Shown: positions 35,289 to 46,196, counted from the first letter of the stretch. The stretch is DNA of 64,000 nucleotides from a candidate division FCPU426 bacterium (GCA_027452205.1 DAIDGV010000007.1:1-64000), one strand, 5' to 3'. A program made the numbers and translations. Notes: generated by a model not told the origin, from the letters alone.

Positions 35289-37490
35289 ATGGGCAAGTTC
35301 TTCAAGTTCATCCTGTTGGCTGCTGGGTTCATCGCCGCGTTGGTCATTGTTCTGGCGGTAGGAGCCTGGATCTATATCTCCATCAATTATCCCCCGGCCA
35401 AGCTCAAGGCCATCGCCACCCAAAAGCTGTCCGAGACCCTCAAACACAAGGTCAGCATCGGCGATGTGCGGTTCAATATCCTGAACGGCTTCGAGATCAC
35501 GGACCTGCACATCGGCAACCGCGCCGGCTGGACCGCCCAAGACATGGTCGTCGCCAAGGATATTTCCATCTCTTATGACCTCTTTCCCTTGTTGTGGGGC
35601 AAGATCTCTTTAGGGGAGATCAAACTCAACGCGCCGCAGATCCTCATCGAGCGCCGGGGCCTGAACGAATTCAACTTCAGTGACATGACCGGTTCCGCCG
35701 CCGCGGCTTGGATGCCCCGGCCGGGTGGTTCTTTTGATCTGGTGGCTCCGGCGGAGGCCGCGACGGCCCCGGCCGCCACCGCGCCAGCCAGCAAGACAAT
35801 GTTGCTTTTGTCGGTGAAGGACGTGAGGATCATCCGTGGAAAAATGACCTATGTGGATGAAACGGCTAAACCGGTCCAACGCTATGACACGGACAATTTG
35901 AATTTCACCGTCAGTAACATCTCGCTCTTGGGCGGCAAATCCAACTTCAGCCTGGATACGCCTTTTAGCTACAACAATTTGACCTATCAATTGTCCTTGA
36001 AGGGTTCCTACCGCTATTTCTACACCAGCCAAAGCCTGAAAGAACTTTCGGTCGACGGTACGGTCAACGACCTGGGTTTTGGGTTCTCGGGGGATGTTTT
36101 GAACATGAACACGACCTGTGACCTGAACATTGACGGTCAAGCCAGCCTGGATATGCTCAAGTTTTCCGGTTTAGTTCCAGGTTCCCTGGCTTCCATGCCG
36201 AAGGGTCTTAGCTTGTCCGGCCCCGCGGATGTGAAGTTCCATCTCTCGGGCAGCCCTAAGTCGGGTATCGAGCTGAAGGGCACGGCGGACGCTTCCAGCT
36301 TGGCTATTCAATACCAGGATGTGTTCGTGAAGTCCCCGAAGGCCGCTTGCAAGGTCGATTTTGACGCCATCAATTCCGGGAACGCCTATAACGTGAAAAA
36401 CTTCCGCGTGGTCTATCGGGATTGGACGGTGGACGGCTCCTTCCTATATAAGAACGGTGTTTCTTATTCGGGTGAGGTCCACTCCAAGGACTTGCCTTTG
36501 TCGGGCCTTACCAATGACATTCCCCGGTTGAAGAACGACAAGATCGACGGGACCGTGGCCATGGACCTGACCTATTCGCAGCTCTTGAACAAGCCATCCT
36601 CCCTCAAGGCTAACGGCCAGATCGTCTTGAAGAACATCGGGTTCTCGCTTCCGAACGAGCCTTACTTGCAGAATTTGAACAGTGTCATCACGGTGGCCTA
36701 TCCTAACTTCAAGACCATCAACGCGACCTTCAATGGTTTTGACGGGTCGGGCGTCGCCAGCTTGTCCATCAACGCGGGAAAGACCCTTTCTTACGCCTAC
36801 GCTTTCGACCTCAAAAGCGTGAATGTGCAAAAATTAATCGATTCCAGTGTGGATGCCTATGTGGTGAAGAATCCTGAAAAATACAAGGACAAGCTCTTTG
36901 GTTCGGCCAATATGAACTATAAGGGAACGGGTCACGGCACCAGTTCGGAAGAAATGATGGCCAGCGCCAATGGGTCGGGTAATTACTCGATCGCCAACGG
37001 CAAAGTCAAAGGCTATGACGCTATCAGCTATCTCAATAAGTTCTTCGGCCAGCAGAGCGATGAGATCGACTTTGAGACCATTTCGGGCACTTTGGCGATG
37101 AAGAACAAGATCGCCTCTTATACCGTCAATACCACCGGAAAGGTGGGCGCGGTCAAGGCTGTCGGCGCCATCAATGTGGTCACCTATTTCTACGCGCCTG
37201 AAATGAACGTGAATTGCGACATCCACAAGGAATTCTTGAATTCGGACGCCATCAAGTCCCAATTGCCGGACAGTGTGAGGGATAAATACGATGTGAACCG
37301 CTTGGCGGATTCGAACGGCAATGTTCCGTTGGATTTCCACTTTACGGGCGACGCCACCAAGGTGCCGGGAGCGGATTGTTTGAACGTGAACCGCCTGGTG
37401 AATAACCTTCTCAATAGCTACGCGGGTGAAGTGACACAGCAGGTTCAGCAACAGGGACAAAACATATTAAAAGGTTTGTTCGGTAAGTAA
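35289..37490 (+). CDS. AsmA-family envelope protein
   Basis: This 733-residue protein is anchored by one N-terminal TM (FILLAAGFIAALVIVLAVGAWIYI) with the rest periplasmic. The start of the mature domain (KLKAIATQKLSETLKHKVSIGDVRFNILNGFEITDLHIGNRAGW) is the AsmA/VPS13-type chorein-like beginning found in lipid-transfer bridges. The body is beta-rich with Ser/Asn/Gly. A C-terminal domain near 500-650 (GTSSEEMMASANGSGNYSIANGKVKGYDAISYLNKFF) matches the AsmA_2-type region. The ATG has GGGAG 6 bases upstream; an earlier in-frame TTG at 35232 lacks one. AsmA proteins move or organise phospholipids between membranes, which is the likely role here. Confidence 0.85.
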   Translation: MGKFFKFILLAAGFIAALVIVLAVGAWIYISINYPPAKLKAIATQKLSETLKHKVSIGDVRFNILNGFEITDLHIGNRAGWTAQDMVVAKDISISYDLFPLLWGKISLGEIKLNAPQILIERRGLNEFNFSDMTGSAAAAWMPRPGGSFDLVAPAEAATAPAATAPASKTMLLLSVKDVRIIRGKMTYVDETAKPVQRYDTDNLNFTVSNISLLGGKSNFSLDTPFSYNNLTYQLSLKGSYRYFYTSQSLKELSVDGTVNDLGFGFSGDVLNMNTTCDLNIDGQASLDMLKFSGLVPGSLASMPKGLSLSGPADVKFHLSGSPKSGIELKGTADASSLAIQYQDVFVKSPKAACKVDFDAINSGNAYNVKNFRVVYRDWTVDGSFLYKNGVSYSGEVHSKDLPLSGLTNDIPRLKNDKIDGTVAMDLTYSQLLNKPSSLKANGQIVLKNIGFSLPNEPYLQNLNSVITVAYPNFKTINATFNGFDGSGVASLSINAGKTLSYAYAFDLKSVNVQKLIDSSVDAYVVKNPEKYKDKLFGSANMNYKGTGHGTSSEEMMASANGSGNYSIANGKVKGYDAISYLNKFFGQQSDEIDFETISGTLAMKNKIASYTVNTTGKVGAVKAVGAINVVTYFYAPEMNVNCDIHKEFLNSDAIKSQLPDSVRDKYDVNRLADSNGNVPLDFHFTGDATKVPGADCLNVNRLVNNLLNSYAGEVTQQVQQQGQNILKGLFGK

Positions 37491-37509
37491 TTCGAAACAA
37501 AGGGTTAAA

Positions 37510-38175
37510 ATGATCTACGCCATCGGTGATATCCACGGTTGTTTAGCGCCATTGAAAGAGCTCATGGCGCAGATCGCCCCCAAGCCCGAGGATGAGGTCG
37601 TTTTTTTAGGGGATTATATCGACCGAGGACCGGACAGCAAGGGCGTGCTGGATTATCTGGTGGCCAACCATAAGCCCAATTGGCATTATTTGCGCGGTAA
37701 TCACGAACAAATGCTGTTGGAGTGGCTGGGGACGCCCAATCCCCTAGCGGCGGCCAATTGGCTGCTCAATGGCGGGCATCAGACCCTGCAATCTTATGTG
37801 CCCCGTGAAAAGCTGGACGAAGTGCGTGGGGAAGGGGCCCATATCCTGCTTCAGTCCTACATCCCGCATACCCATGTGGAACTCTTGAATAGCCTGCCTT
37901 TGTTCTATGAAACGGCCGATTATTACTTCTGCCACGCGGGGATCAATCTGGACCGGTCTTTGGCCGACCAGGAACAGGATGACCTGCTTTGGATCCGGCG
38001 CAAGTTCTTACAAGATCCCCGGCCTACTCCGAAACTGGTCGTTCACGGTCATACACCGGTCGATAAGACCGATATTTCAAAGGACCGCATCAACTTGGAT
38101 ACGGGTTGTGTTTATGGCGGCTCGTTGACGGCGATCGCCCTGCCGGAAAAAAAGTTGATCCAAGTGAAGGCCTGA
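37510..38175 (+). CDS. PPP-family metallophosphatase
   Basis: This 221-residue calcineurin-like phosphoesterase is of the bacterial PrpA/ApaH type. The metal motifs are GDIHGC (6-11), GDYIDRGPDS near 34, LRGNHE near 60, and VVHGHTPV near 178, all in PPP order. Activity could be protein serine/threonine phosphatase or diadenosine tetraphosphate hydrolase; the length and the GDYIDRGPDS/GHT pair favour the former. No signal peptide. It follows the AsmA gene by 19 bases and is convergent with mazG one base away, so a terminator cannot lie between them. Confidence 0.88.
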   Translation: MIYAIGDIHGCLAPLKELMAQIAPKPEDEVVFLGDYIDRGPDSKGVLDYLVANHKPNWHYLRGNHEQMLLEWLGTPNPLAAANWLLNGGHQTLQSYVPREKLDEVRGEGAHILLQSYIPHTHVELLNSLPLFYETADYYFCHAGINLDRSLADQEQDDLLWIRRKFLQDPRPTPKLVVHGHTPVDKTDISKDRINLDTGCVYGGSLTAIALPEKKLIQVKA

Positions 38176-38176
38176 A

Positions 38177-38902
38177 CTACTTCCGGTTTTTGGATGTCTT
38201 TTGGGTGCTGGTCTTGTTGCCCTGTTTTTCCCAAGCGTTGAACTGTTTTTCAAATTCCCGGTTGGTCCAGCTGAGGGTTGTTTCCGCGTTCAAGTTCTCC
38301 ATGTGGGCCAAATAAGACAAACGGAACAGAAGTTCCCCTAAATGGGCCTCGACCTGGGCTTTTTTCTTCTTCCCAAGGTTCCTTTTCAGTTTTTGCCACT
38401 CTTCTTCGATGGCCTTTTGGGCTTCTGAAGCGTTCTGGGGAAGGAATCCGTGGCGGGAGACCTTATCCTGCATCCTTTGGGCCCTCAAAAGGGAAGGGAG
38501 TGATTTAGGCAGGCCATCCAGGGCGGACTGGCGTTCGGGTTTTTCCTCCCGTTTCAGCTCTTCCCATTTCTTCAGGATGCTGTCCATTTTGCGGCTGGCC
38601 TTGCCGAAAACATGGGGATGGCGGCGAACTAATTTGTCCGAGATGGTCTGGGCCACGTCCTCGAAGTCGAATAAGCTTTTTTCTTTTGCTAATTGGGCAT
38701 GAAAGACCACTTGAAGCAATAGGTCCCCCAACTCCTCCCGAAGATGCTCGGGATCTTTGCTGTCGATGGCGTCCAAGACCTCGTGCGCTTCCTCGATCAG
38801 GTAAGGTTTCAGGCTTTGGTGTGTCTGCTTTTTGTCCCAGGGACAGCCATTCTTTGCCCTCAACCGGGCCATCAGCTTTTGAAGTCGCTTGGTTTGGTCC
38901 AT
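38177..38902 (-). CDS. mazG: nucleoside triphosphate pyrophosphohydrolase MazG
   Basis: This 241-residue MazG-type hydrolase converts nucleoside triphosphates to monophosphates and helps clear abnormal nucleotides. The core MazG fold is LMARLRAKNGCPWDKKQTHQSLKPYLIEEAHEVLDAI...LREELGDLLLQVVFHAQLA, with the EE-x-x-E and E-x-x-D magnesium motifs near residues 36-70, and CPWD is the usual N-terminal signature. The second, inactive-like MazG repeat begins after about residue 115. The tail is Lys/Thr/Ser-rich. The ATG at 38902 is chosen because AGGAGG lies 4 bases upstream; a frame to 38941 is longer but unsupported. Confidence 0.94.
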   Translation of the reverse strand: MDQTKRLQKLMARLRAKNGCPWDKKQTHQSLKPYLIEEAHEVLDAIDSKDPEHLREELGDLLLQVVFHAQLAKEKSLFDFEDVAQTISDKLVRRHPHVFGKASRKMDSILKKWEELKREEKPERQSALDGLPKSLPSLLRAQRMQDKVSRHGFLPQNASEAQKAIEEEWQKLKRNLGKKKKAQVEAHLGELLFRLSYLAHMENLNAETTLSWTNREFEKQFNAWEKQGNKTSTQKTSKNRK

Positions 38903-39026
38903 GATGCCTCCTAGGCGTGAGGACTCTAACATGAAAGGCAAGGGCTGCCAATTGGCCCGATTGTATCCAGTTGGTAAACGACGCGGATCGGTGGGATACT
39001 GGTGACCAGGTTATTTTTCGCAGCCC

Positions 39027-39055
39027 TTGACAGATATCGGGGGCCGAAGTATTTA
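39027..39055 (+). promoter_or_regulatory. sigma-70-type promoter of acidic protein gene
   Basis: TTGACA (39027-39032), 17-bp spacer, TATTTA (39050-39055), then a 29-base leader to the GTG at 39085 with AGGAGGGT at 39073-39080. Confidence 0.75.
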
Positions 39056-39084
39056 TGGGTTAACTTTTCCCCAGGAGGGTCCCC

Positions 39085-39522
39085 GTGCCTCGCAAAAGCC
39101 GCCATGAAGATAATGATGAAATGAACGAAGACGATGATGTGAGGGCTGGTGGCAGCCGTAATAACGATGATGACGACGATGACGTGGATGATGATGACGA
39201 CGAAGATACCATCGACCTCGATACCGCCGAGGATGAGGAAGAGGACGATGACGACGTCGATGATGATGAAGACGATGACGATGATGACGCCGATAGCGTC
39301 GATGATATCGAACGCCGCCGGCTCTTCCAGGTCGAGGCCGAGGAGATCCTTGAGCATTTGACCCTGGATGATGTTCGCGAGGTCCTCAGTGAGAACGAGA
39401 TGGACGTGAACTTGGCCGCCAAGTTGAAGAAGTTCCTGACCGAGGTTGTCCGTGAGGGCGAAGTGGATAATATGGACGACGCCTGGGAAGAAGCCATGGA
39501 GCGTCTTGAAGAGGAAGTTTGA
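39085..39522 (+). CDS. extremely acidic Asp-rich protein
   Basis: This 145-residue protein starts at GTG after AGGAGGGT. Residues 8-75 are almost entirely Asp and Glu (for example DDDDDDVDDDDDED and DDDEDDDDDD), coded by GAT/GAC triplet runs. The C-terminal 70 residues form a separate helical region (RRRLFQVEAEEILEHLTLDDVREVLSENEMDVNLAAKLKKFLTEVVREG). The acidic tail could act as a DNA mimic, histone-like chaperone or RNA polymerase delta-like factor; none is shown by the sequence. A strong promoter and perfect terminator mark it as a separate, probably well-expressed gene. Confidence 0.8.
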   Translation: MPRKSRHEDNDEMNEDDDVRAGGSRNNDDDDDDVDDDDDEDTIDLDTAEDEEEDDDDVDDDEDDDDDDADSVDDIERRRLFQVEAEEILEHLTLDDVREVLSENEMDVNLAAKLKKFLTEVVREGEVDNMDDAWEEAMERLEEEV

Positions 39523-39539
39523 ACCGAAAGCCGTTTCGA

Positions 39540-39572
39540 CCCCTAGAAAGGAAACTTTCTAGGGGTTTTTTT
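39540..39572 (+). terminator. rho-independent terminator
   Basis: The perfect 11-bp stem CCCCTAGAAAG/CTTTCTAGGGG with GAAA loop is followed by seven T. Confidence 0.95.
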
Positions 39573-39643
39573 ATTATCCGCCGCCGTCAGTGGTGTCTTT
39601 TGCCGGTCCATTCGCCCGAAGGGATATGTTAAACTCTAGCCCC

Positions 39644-40174
39644 ATGTTCACCGAATATTTCGACCAATTACGCTCTTTATGGCTCCGTCCTTCCGTGTTC
39701 TTCGAAACGACCGCCAAAAAGAACGACGAGAAACTGGCCTCCCGTTTCGTCGTCCGGACCAGTCTGTTGGTGGCGCTCGAATTAGGCCTGTCCGAAGCCC
39801 TTGGCGGGGGCGACCTGCGCATCATCGCTTTTGTGACGCTGGTCTTGGTCCTTGTGATGCCTTTCGTGTTGGCGATGTGGGTCTCGCTTTGGTCCCGGTT
39901 CATCGCTTTATGCGCCCAGCTTTTGGGTGAAAAGGTGCCGTTGGATAAGGTCCGCCTAGTGGTCTCTTATTCCGCCGGTGGTTGGATCACTCTGGTCCTG
40001 GGTTTTGGGTGGGGCGCCCTGCTTTCCACCATCATGGTGTTTTTCCAAGCTTTGGGTTTTGAGAAGGTGTTAGGCTATTCCCGGTGGAGTTCCCGGGTTT
40101 ACGTGGGCTTTCCCTTCGCTTTGATGCTGGTGTTGGCGCTGATCTTTACTCTCTTGTTCAAGGTGTTCAAATGA
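39644..40174 (+). CDS. Yip1-like membrane protein
   Basis: This 176-residue integral membrane protein has five hydrophobic segments after an N-terminal cytosolic stretch MFTEYFDQLRSLWLRPSVFFETTAKK. That opening (LRPSVFF) resembles the YIP1 domain family of small bacterial membrane proteins of unknown function. No catalytic residues stand out. It overlaps the next membrane-protein gene by 4 bases (ATGA), so the two are coupled. The pair leads into the fatty-acid/biotin gene run but is not obviously connected to it. Confidence 0.65.
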   Translation: MFTEYFDQLRSLWLRPSVFFETTAKKNDEKLASRFVVRTSLLVALELGLSEALGGGDLRIIAFVTLVLVLVMPFVLAMWVSLWSRFIALCAQLLGEKVPLDKVRLVVSYSAGGWITLVLGFGWGALLSTIMVFFQALGFEKVLGYSRWSSRVYVGFPFALMLVLALIFTLLFKVFK

Positions 40175-40482
40175 GCCCGGTCAGATCACGCAGTGCCTCC
40201 CAAAAACAAGCCGCTATCCAGGTGGAAGAACGGAACGCCATCACTTCCTACCGTTGGGCCTGGTACGCCCTGGCCCTGTTGGTGCCCTTTTCAGGCATCC
40301 TCATGGGGCTCTTTCTGTACGACCAGGACTCGAAAGAGGTCCGCAAGGTCGGCCGGAACAGCCTTTTCATCGGGTTCGTCGTTTGGGTGGTCTTTCCGCT
40401 TTTCGTCGCGATGGTGGTCGGCATTTTCCTGCTCGCGGCGGCGGCCAGTTGGGTGGCTCAAATGCTACCCGCCGCGGACTAA
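40171..40482 (+). CDS. small two-TM membrane protein
   Basis: This 103-residue protein has two TM helices (YALALLVPFSGILMGLFLY and LFIGFVVWVVFPLFVAMVVGIFLLA) separated by a charged loop DQDSKEVRKVGR. The start overlaps the stop of the Yip1-like gene. The N-terminus is Gln/Ser/Arg-rich. No family is recognised; a partner of the upstream protein is the simplest guess. The gene ends 30 bases before the ketoreductase start. Confidence 0.7.
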   Translation: MSPVRSRSASQKQAAIQVEERNAITSYRWAWYALALLVPFSGILMGLFLYDQDSKEVRKVGRNSLFIGFVVWVVFPLFVAMVVGIFLLAAAASWVAQMLPAAD

Positions 40483-40512
40483 AGGTCTCCCTTGCCCGGG
40501 CGGGGTTGATCC

Positions 40513-41247
40513 GTGACATCCTCTATCCTTATCACCGGCGGCACCCGGGGTATTGGGTTGGCCCTTTGCAAGGCGTTCCTTCATAACGGCTGGCAGGTCA
40601 CCACTTCTTATCATCAAGACGAATCGGACGCGCAAAAGGCCAAGGAAGAACTTTCGGCCATTGGGTCCTTGTTCTCGATCGTCAAAAGCGACATCACCCA
40701 GGAAGCTGCGGTAGCTGAATTGGTCCAAGGGGCCCTGGGGCAGTGGGGCAAATTGGATTGCGTCATCCATAACGCCGGTTCGACCCATAATGCCCGGCTC
40801 GTGAACGTGGAAGAAACCGATTGGAAAGAGACCTTGGACGTCCATTTGAAAGGGGCCTTTTGGCTTTCAAAGGCCTGCCTACGCCCCATGATGAAACAGA
40901 AGAACGGGCACCTCATTTTCATCTCCTCGGTCGTCGCCACCACCGGCAATATCGGCCAAGCCAGCTATACGGCGGCTAAGGCGGGGCTTTTGGGGTTGGC
41001 CCGCAGTACCGCCCAGGAATATGGCGGCAAGAATATCCGGGTCAATGTGGTCTTTCCAGGTTTTCATAAGACCCGGCTTTCGGGCAATCTTTCAACCGAA
41101 GCCGAAGAAGCCATCCGGCAAAAGCATCTGTTGTCCACCACGACCGATCTTCAAGAGGTCGCCGGCTTCCTGCTGTGGCTGGCTTCGACGCGAACCATTT
41201 CTGGTCAAACCTTCAATCTCGATTCCCGTTTACCGGGTTGGTTATGA
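40513..41247 (+). CDS. FabG-like 3-oxoacyl-ACP reductase (SDR), biotin-locus copy
   Basis: This 244-residue NAD(P)H-dependent short-chain dehydrogenase has the Rossmann motif TGGTRGIG (8-15), NAG at 87-89, and the catalytic Ser138/139, Tyr152 and Lys156 (SYTAAK), in FabG order. GTG start. Its stop overlaps the ketosynthase ATG, and bioF and bioD follow, so its likely work is reducing the beta-keto group while the pimeloyl chain of biotin is built. It is probably not the only fabG of the cell, since main fatty-acid genes are not here. Enzyme class is clear; pathway role is inference from position. Confidence 0.88.
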   Translation: MTSSILITGGTRGIGLALCKAFLHNGWQVTTSYHQDESDAQKAKEELSAIGSLFSIVKSDITQEAAVAELVQGALGQWGKLDCVIHNAGSTHNARLVNVEETDWKETLDVHLKGAFWLSKACLRPMMKQKNGHLIFISSVVATTGNIGQASYTAAKAGLLGLARSTAQEYGGKNIRVNVVFPGFHKTRLSGNLSTEAEEAIRQKHLLSTTTDLQEVAGFLLWLASTRTISGQTFNLDSRLPGWL

Positions 41248-42422
41248 GATCACGCATTGTCGTGACCGGCTGGGGTGTGGTTACCCCTTTGGGGTTCAAT
41301 GCCCAACACACTTGGAAATACCTGATGGAAGGGGAATCGGCCCGGCATCCTTTGGCTGGGCCGGAATGGAAGGCTTTTGACCGCCCCTATGCCGCCCAAT
41401 CGACCGACACCTGGATACCGGATAATCTCCTGCGCCGGGACCGTTCCATCCAGTTCGCCCTCTTGGCCGCCCAGGAAGCCTGGACCCACTCGAACCTTTA
41501 TCAAGTCGATCCGCTCAGGATCGGGACGACCTTTTCTTCCAGCAAAGGCGGGGTTGTGAGTTTGATCAACGCGATGGAAGACTCGGAAACCGATGAGGAT
41601 TTTTTGTCGGAATTCTTTCCCCATGCGGCGGGCCGGCTTATTCAAAAAAGCTTTGCCTTGGGCGGGCCCGCCTTGTCCGTGGCCTCGGCTTGCTCCACAG
41701 GGGTAGGGAGTCTCTCGGCAGGCGCTCGGTTGTTGCTGGATGGAGAATGCGACGCGGTCATTACAGGCAGCACCGAGGCTTCCATCCATCCCTTGATCTA
41801 TGCCGGGTTCCGGAACATGGGGGTCCTCAGCGAAAAGCCGGGAGGTCCTTCCGCTTTTGATATTGAACGGGATGGATTCATTATGGGAGAAGGGGCGGCG
41901 GCCATGATCCTGGAGACCGAAAAGTCCGCCAAGGCCCGCAAGGCGCCTATCCTGGCCCGGCTTTCGGGATGGGCCATGGGAGCGGACGCTTATGGGGCCC
42001 TGGAGATGGAACCTAATGGGCAAACCATCGTTCCGGTCATTGAAAGAGCTCTTCAAAAGGCCCGGTTGAAACCCAAAGACATCGGATATATCAACGCCCA
42101 TGGAACGGGCACCCGTTTGAACGATTCAGTGGAATCCAAAGCCATCTATCAGGTCTTTGGTGACAAGACCGCTTGGGTCAGTTCCACCAAGGGTGCGACG
42201 GGCCATCTTTTGGGGGCGGCGGGCAGTGTGGAGGCGGTCCTATCAGCGATCGCGCTTCAAAAAGGGGAATTGCCGGACACCCACAACCTGAACAACCCGG
42301 ACCCGGATTGCCCGATCCGGCATGTGCCCAAGGGTGGCCTGAAACGAAAGGTGAAGCATGTCCTATCCCTTTCCTATGGATTTGGGGGACAATTAGGGGC
42401 TGTTATCTTTTCAAAAGCCTGA
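41244..42422 (+). CDS. KAS II/FabF-like ketosynthase, biotin-locus copy
   Basis: This 392-residue beta-ketoacyl-ACP synthase has the complete Cys-His-His triad: Cys150 in SVASACSTGVGS, His286 in NAHGTGTRLND and His321 in GATGHLLGAAGSVE, plus the late FGFGG-like motif reading YGFGGQ. It is slightly shorter than E. coli FabF (about 412). Coupled to the ketoreductase upstream (ATGA) and only 7 bases from bioF downstream, it probably extends a dicarboxylate-derived acyl-ACP to pimeloyl-ACP. It is KAS II-type rather than the KAS III-like BioZ known from other biotin loci, which makes the arrangement noteworthy. Role is inferred. Confidence 0.88.
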   Translation: MRSRIVVTGWGVVTPLGFNAQHTWKYLMEGESARHPLAGPEWKAFDRPYAAQSTDTWIPDNLLRRDRSIQFALLAAQEAWTHSNLYQVDPLRIGTTFSSSKGGVVSLINAMEDSETDEDFLSEFFPHAAGRLIQKSFALGGPALSVASACSTGVGSLSAGARLLLDGECDAVITGSTEASIHPLIYAGFRNMGVLSEKPGGPSAFDIERDGFIMGEGAAAMILETEKSAKARKAPILARLSGWAMGADAYGALEMEPNGQTIVPVIERALQKARLKPKDIGYINAHGTGTRLNDSVESKAIYQVFGDKTAWVSSTKGATGHLLGAAGSVEAVLSAIALQKGELPDTHNLNNPDPDCPIRHVPKGGLKRKVKHVLSLSYGFGGQLGAVIFSKA

Positions 42423-42429
42423 CCGATAG

Positions 42430-44273
<1,844 letters not shown>

Positions 44274-44287
44274 AAGGAGGGCCGTGC

Positions 44288-45499
44288 ATGAGAATGATTT
44301 ATTGGGTCATCGGCTTCCTCTTTTTGACCACTTCCATGGCTTTTGCTGCTCCCAAGACCGCCTCGGATTATTTTTCCTTGGGGACGAGGCTCTATAACGC
44401 CAAGGATTTTGAGGGCGCCTATTACGCTTTCGAAGCGGGGCTGGTGCTCAATCCTAAGAGCGCGGCTGGATATCAAGGCTTGGGGGATAGTCTCTATTTT
44501 TCAGGCCATCAGTACGACGCCATGAAGGCCTACCAAAAGTCCCTGGCCTTGAATCCAAACAATCCAAAATTGACCGCTTTTGTGAAGGACTTCAAACCCA
44601 ATGACATACCAACGGTGACCGTGACGCCTTCCGCGACTGGGGAAGACCGCGTCGTCGTTTCGGGACAAGACCTCGGGGCGACCGGCAATAAGACCGCTTC
44701 CCAAGGACCGACGGCGGTCAGTACGCCGGACCTGCGCCTGGCCTTGGACAAAAATACCTGGGTCAGGGGTTACGTCGGTTACGACTTCGCTCTTTTAAGC
44801 GACCTGACAACAAGCCTTAATGTTTTAGGTTCTTCTTTGGCCGCTAGCTCAGGCGTGACGGGAACGACCAGTTCGGGGAGTAACGGTATCTTGGCGGGGG
44901 TGGAATTCGGCGTGGCGGTGGACCCGGGCAACGCCTTCTCGATCTGTATCGAGAACGTTTGGACACAAACCGAAAGCTTCAACAGCGGGGTGAGCAATGT
45001 GTCGGACCCGAACGCGACCTTTCAGCCGTCTTTCTCGCCCAGCCTGACCTCCGTGGCGTTGAATTACTATGCCTTCATTCCCAATGACAAAGGCTCCCGG
45101 ACCTATTTCCAATTTGGCGCGGGTCTTTATCAGGCGGTCGTGGGCTTTACCGGATGGGATCCGGCCACGATCTTGAGCAGCCCCCAAGAATCGGGCTCTT
45201 TTTCCGCCGTCGGTCTTGGAGGCACTTTTGGCATCGGCGAAACAATGGTCCTCGACAAATCCTTTGCCTTGGATATCGTCGGCCGGGGACGGATCGTTTC
45301 TTTTGGGCAGATGACCGCGGACCAGATCACCCGGGGAGGGGCGGCCACGACGGACGGGCCTTATGCCATCGCCGTCAATTCCACCACCGGCGCCATCGCG
45401 GTGGTGCCGGTAGGCAACAATATCGGCGGCGCTTACCGCTACGCGGTAGTGGACTATTCGGGCTTCGACGTCAATTTTGCGTTGACCTATTTTTTCTAG
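44288..45499 (+). CDS. TPR-plus-barrel outer-membrane protein
   Basis: This 403-residue exported protein has a signal peptide (residues 1-20, ending AFAA). Two TPR-like repeats follow (DYFSLGTRLYNAKDFEGAYYAFEAGLVLNP and GYQGLGDSLYFSGHQYDAMKAYQKSLALNPNN), then a Thr/Val linker. From about 150 there is a beta-barrel domain with alternating strands, ending in DVNFALTYFF, the terminal-Phe barrel signal. AAGGAGG lies 7 bases before the ATG. The mix of periplasmic TPR and barrel suggests an assembly or docking role at the outer membrane; function unknown. Spacing to bioD is 14 bases, so it may be co-transcribed. Confidence 0.8.
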   Translation: MRMIYWVIGFLFLTTSMAFAAPKTASDYFSLGTRLYNAKDFEGAYYAFEAGLVLNPKSAAGYQGLGDSLYFSGHQYDAMKAYQKSLALNPNNPKLTAFVKDFKPNDIPTVTVTPSATGEDRVVVSGQDLGATGNKTASQGPTAVSTPDLRLALDKNTWVRGYVGYDFALLSDLTTSLNVLGSSLAASSGVTGTTSSGSNGILAGVEFGVAVDPGNAFSICIENVWTQTESFNSGVSNVSDPNATFQPSFSPSLTSVALNYYAFIPNDKGSRTYFQFGAGLYQAVVGFTGWDPATILSSPQESGSFSAVGLGGTFGIGETMVLDKSFALDIVGRGRIVSFGQMTADQITRGGAATTDGPYAIAVNSTTGAIAVVPVGNNIGGAYRYAVVDYSGFDVNFALTYFF

Positions 45500-45512
45500 T
45501 TTGGAATAACGA

Positions 45513-46133
45513 ATGCGATCTTCCTTCATCCTATGTTTTTTGTCCGTCCTTATCGGTTTGACGGTGGTTTCATGCGGCAATAAAACCCCGCCGCCGGATT
45601 GGGAAACCTATACCAGCAAGGACCATCTCTACCGGATCCAATATCCCGTTGGATGGCAGACCGCGTTGAACGGACACGCTTTCACCATTAGTACGCCGGA
45701 CAAGACTGGACTTATCACCGTGACCGGTTATGTCCATGACGCCCCGGTCTTTGATCAAGAGGCCTTCCGGAAAATGGTCATGTTGGATTTTGTGGAATGC
45801 CGGGAGGTGACCCCGTTCAAACCGGTGACCCTGAATAACTGGGTGGGGGAAGACGCCGTTTATACGCGTTGGGTCAACGGACTTCGGATCAATTACCTTT
45901 TCCGTATCGCTCACCGGGACCAGGTAGGTGTCTTCATCGCCATTAGCGAGATTGACGCGCATTTACAAAACCGCACGCCTAATTTCAAACAAACCATGGA
46001 TTCGTTGGTCTTGCTCACCCCGCCGGTGGAAAAATACATCGGCAAATACGGGCAATTGGGAACGGCCACGCCGACCCCCAAAAAGCGTCCCTGGCAGGAA
46101 ACCCTGATCGATCTCATTCGGGCCACCGAATGA
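45513..46133 (+). CDS. lipoprotein with PsbP/DcrB-like domain
   Basis: This 206-residue lipoprotein has a lipobox at about residue 21 (TVVSC). The mature domain opens DHLYRIQYPVGWQ, the beginning seen in PsbP/Mog1/DcrB-like alpha-beta folds. It continues with ISTPDKTGLITVTGYVHD and ends in a Pro/Lys tail. No enzyme residues are known for such domains; they often act as assembly or sensing accessory proteins. It lies 13 bases after the TPR-barrel gene and is probably its partner. Confidence 0.75.
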   Translation: MRSSFILCFLSVLIGLTVVSCGNKTPPPDWETYTSKDHLYRIQYPVGWQTALNGHAFTISTPDKTGLITVTGYVHDAPVFDQEAFRKMVMLDFVECREVTPFKPVTLNNWVGEDAVYTRWVNGLRINYLFRIAHRDQVGVFIAISEIDAHLQNRTPNFKQTMDSLVLLTPPVEKYIGKYGQLGTATPTPKKRPWQETLIDLIRATE

Positions 46134-46146
46134 CCCTTTGAACCCA

Positions 46147-46174
46147 AAAAGCGCCCCCCTTGGGGAGCGCTTTT
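46147..46174. terminator. bidirectional terminator
   Basis: AAAAGCGCCCCCC/GGGGAGCGCTTTT forms a hairpin with T-runs on both strands, placed between the convergent lipoprotein and cytochrome b genes. Confidence 0.82.
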
Positions 46175-46196
46175 GAGCGAGTTCCTGTTTAACGAC

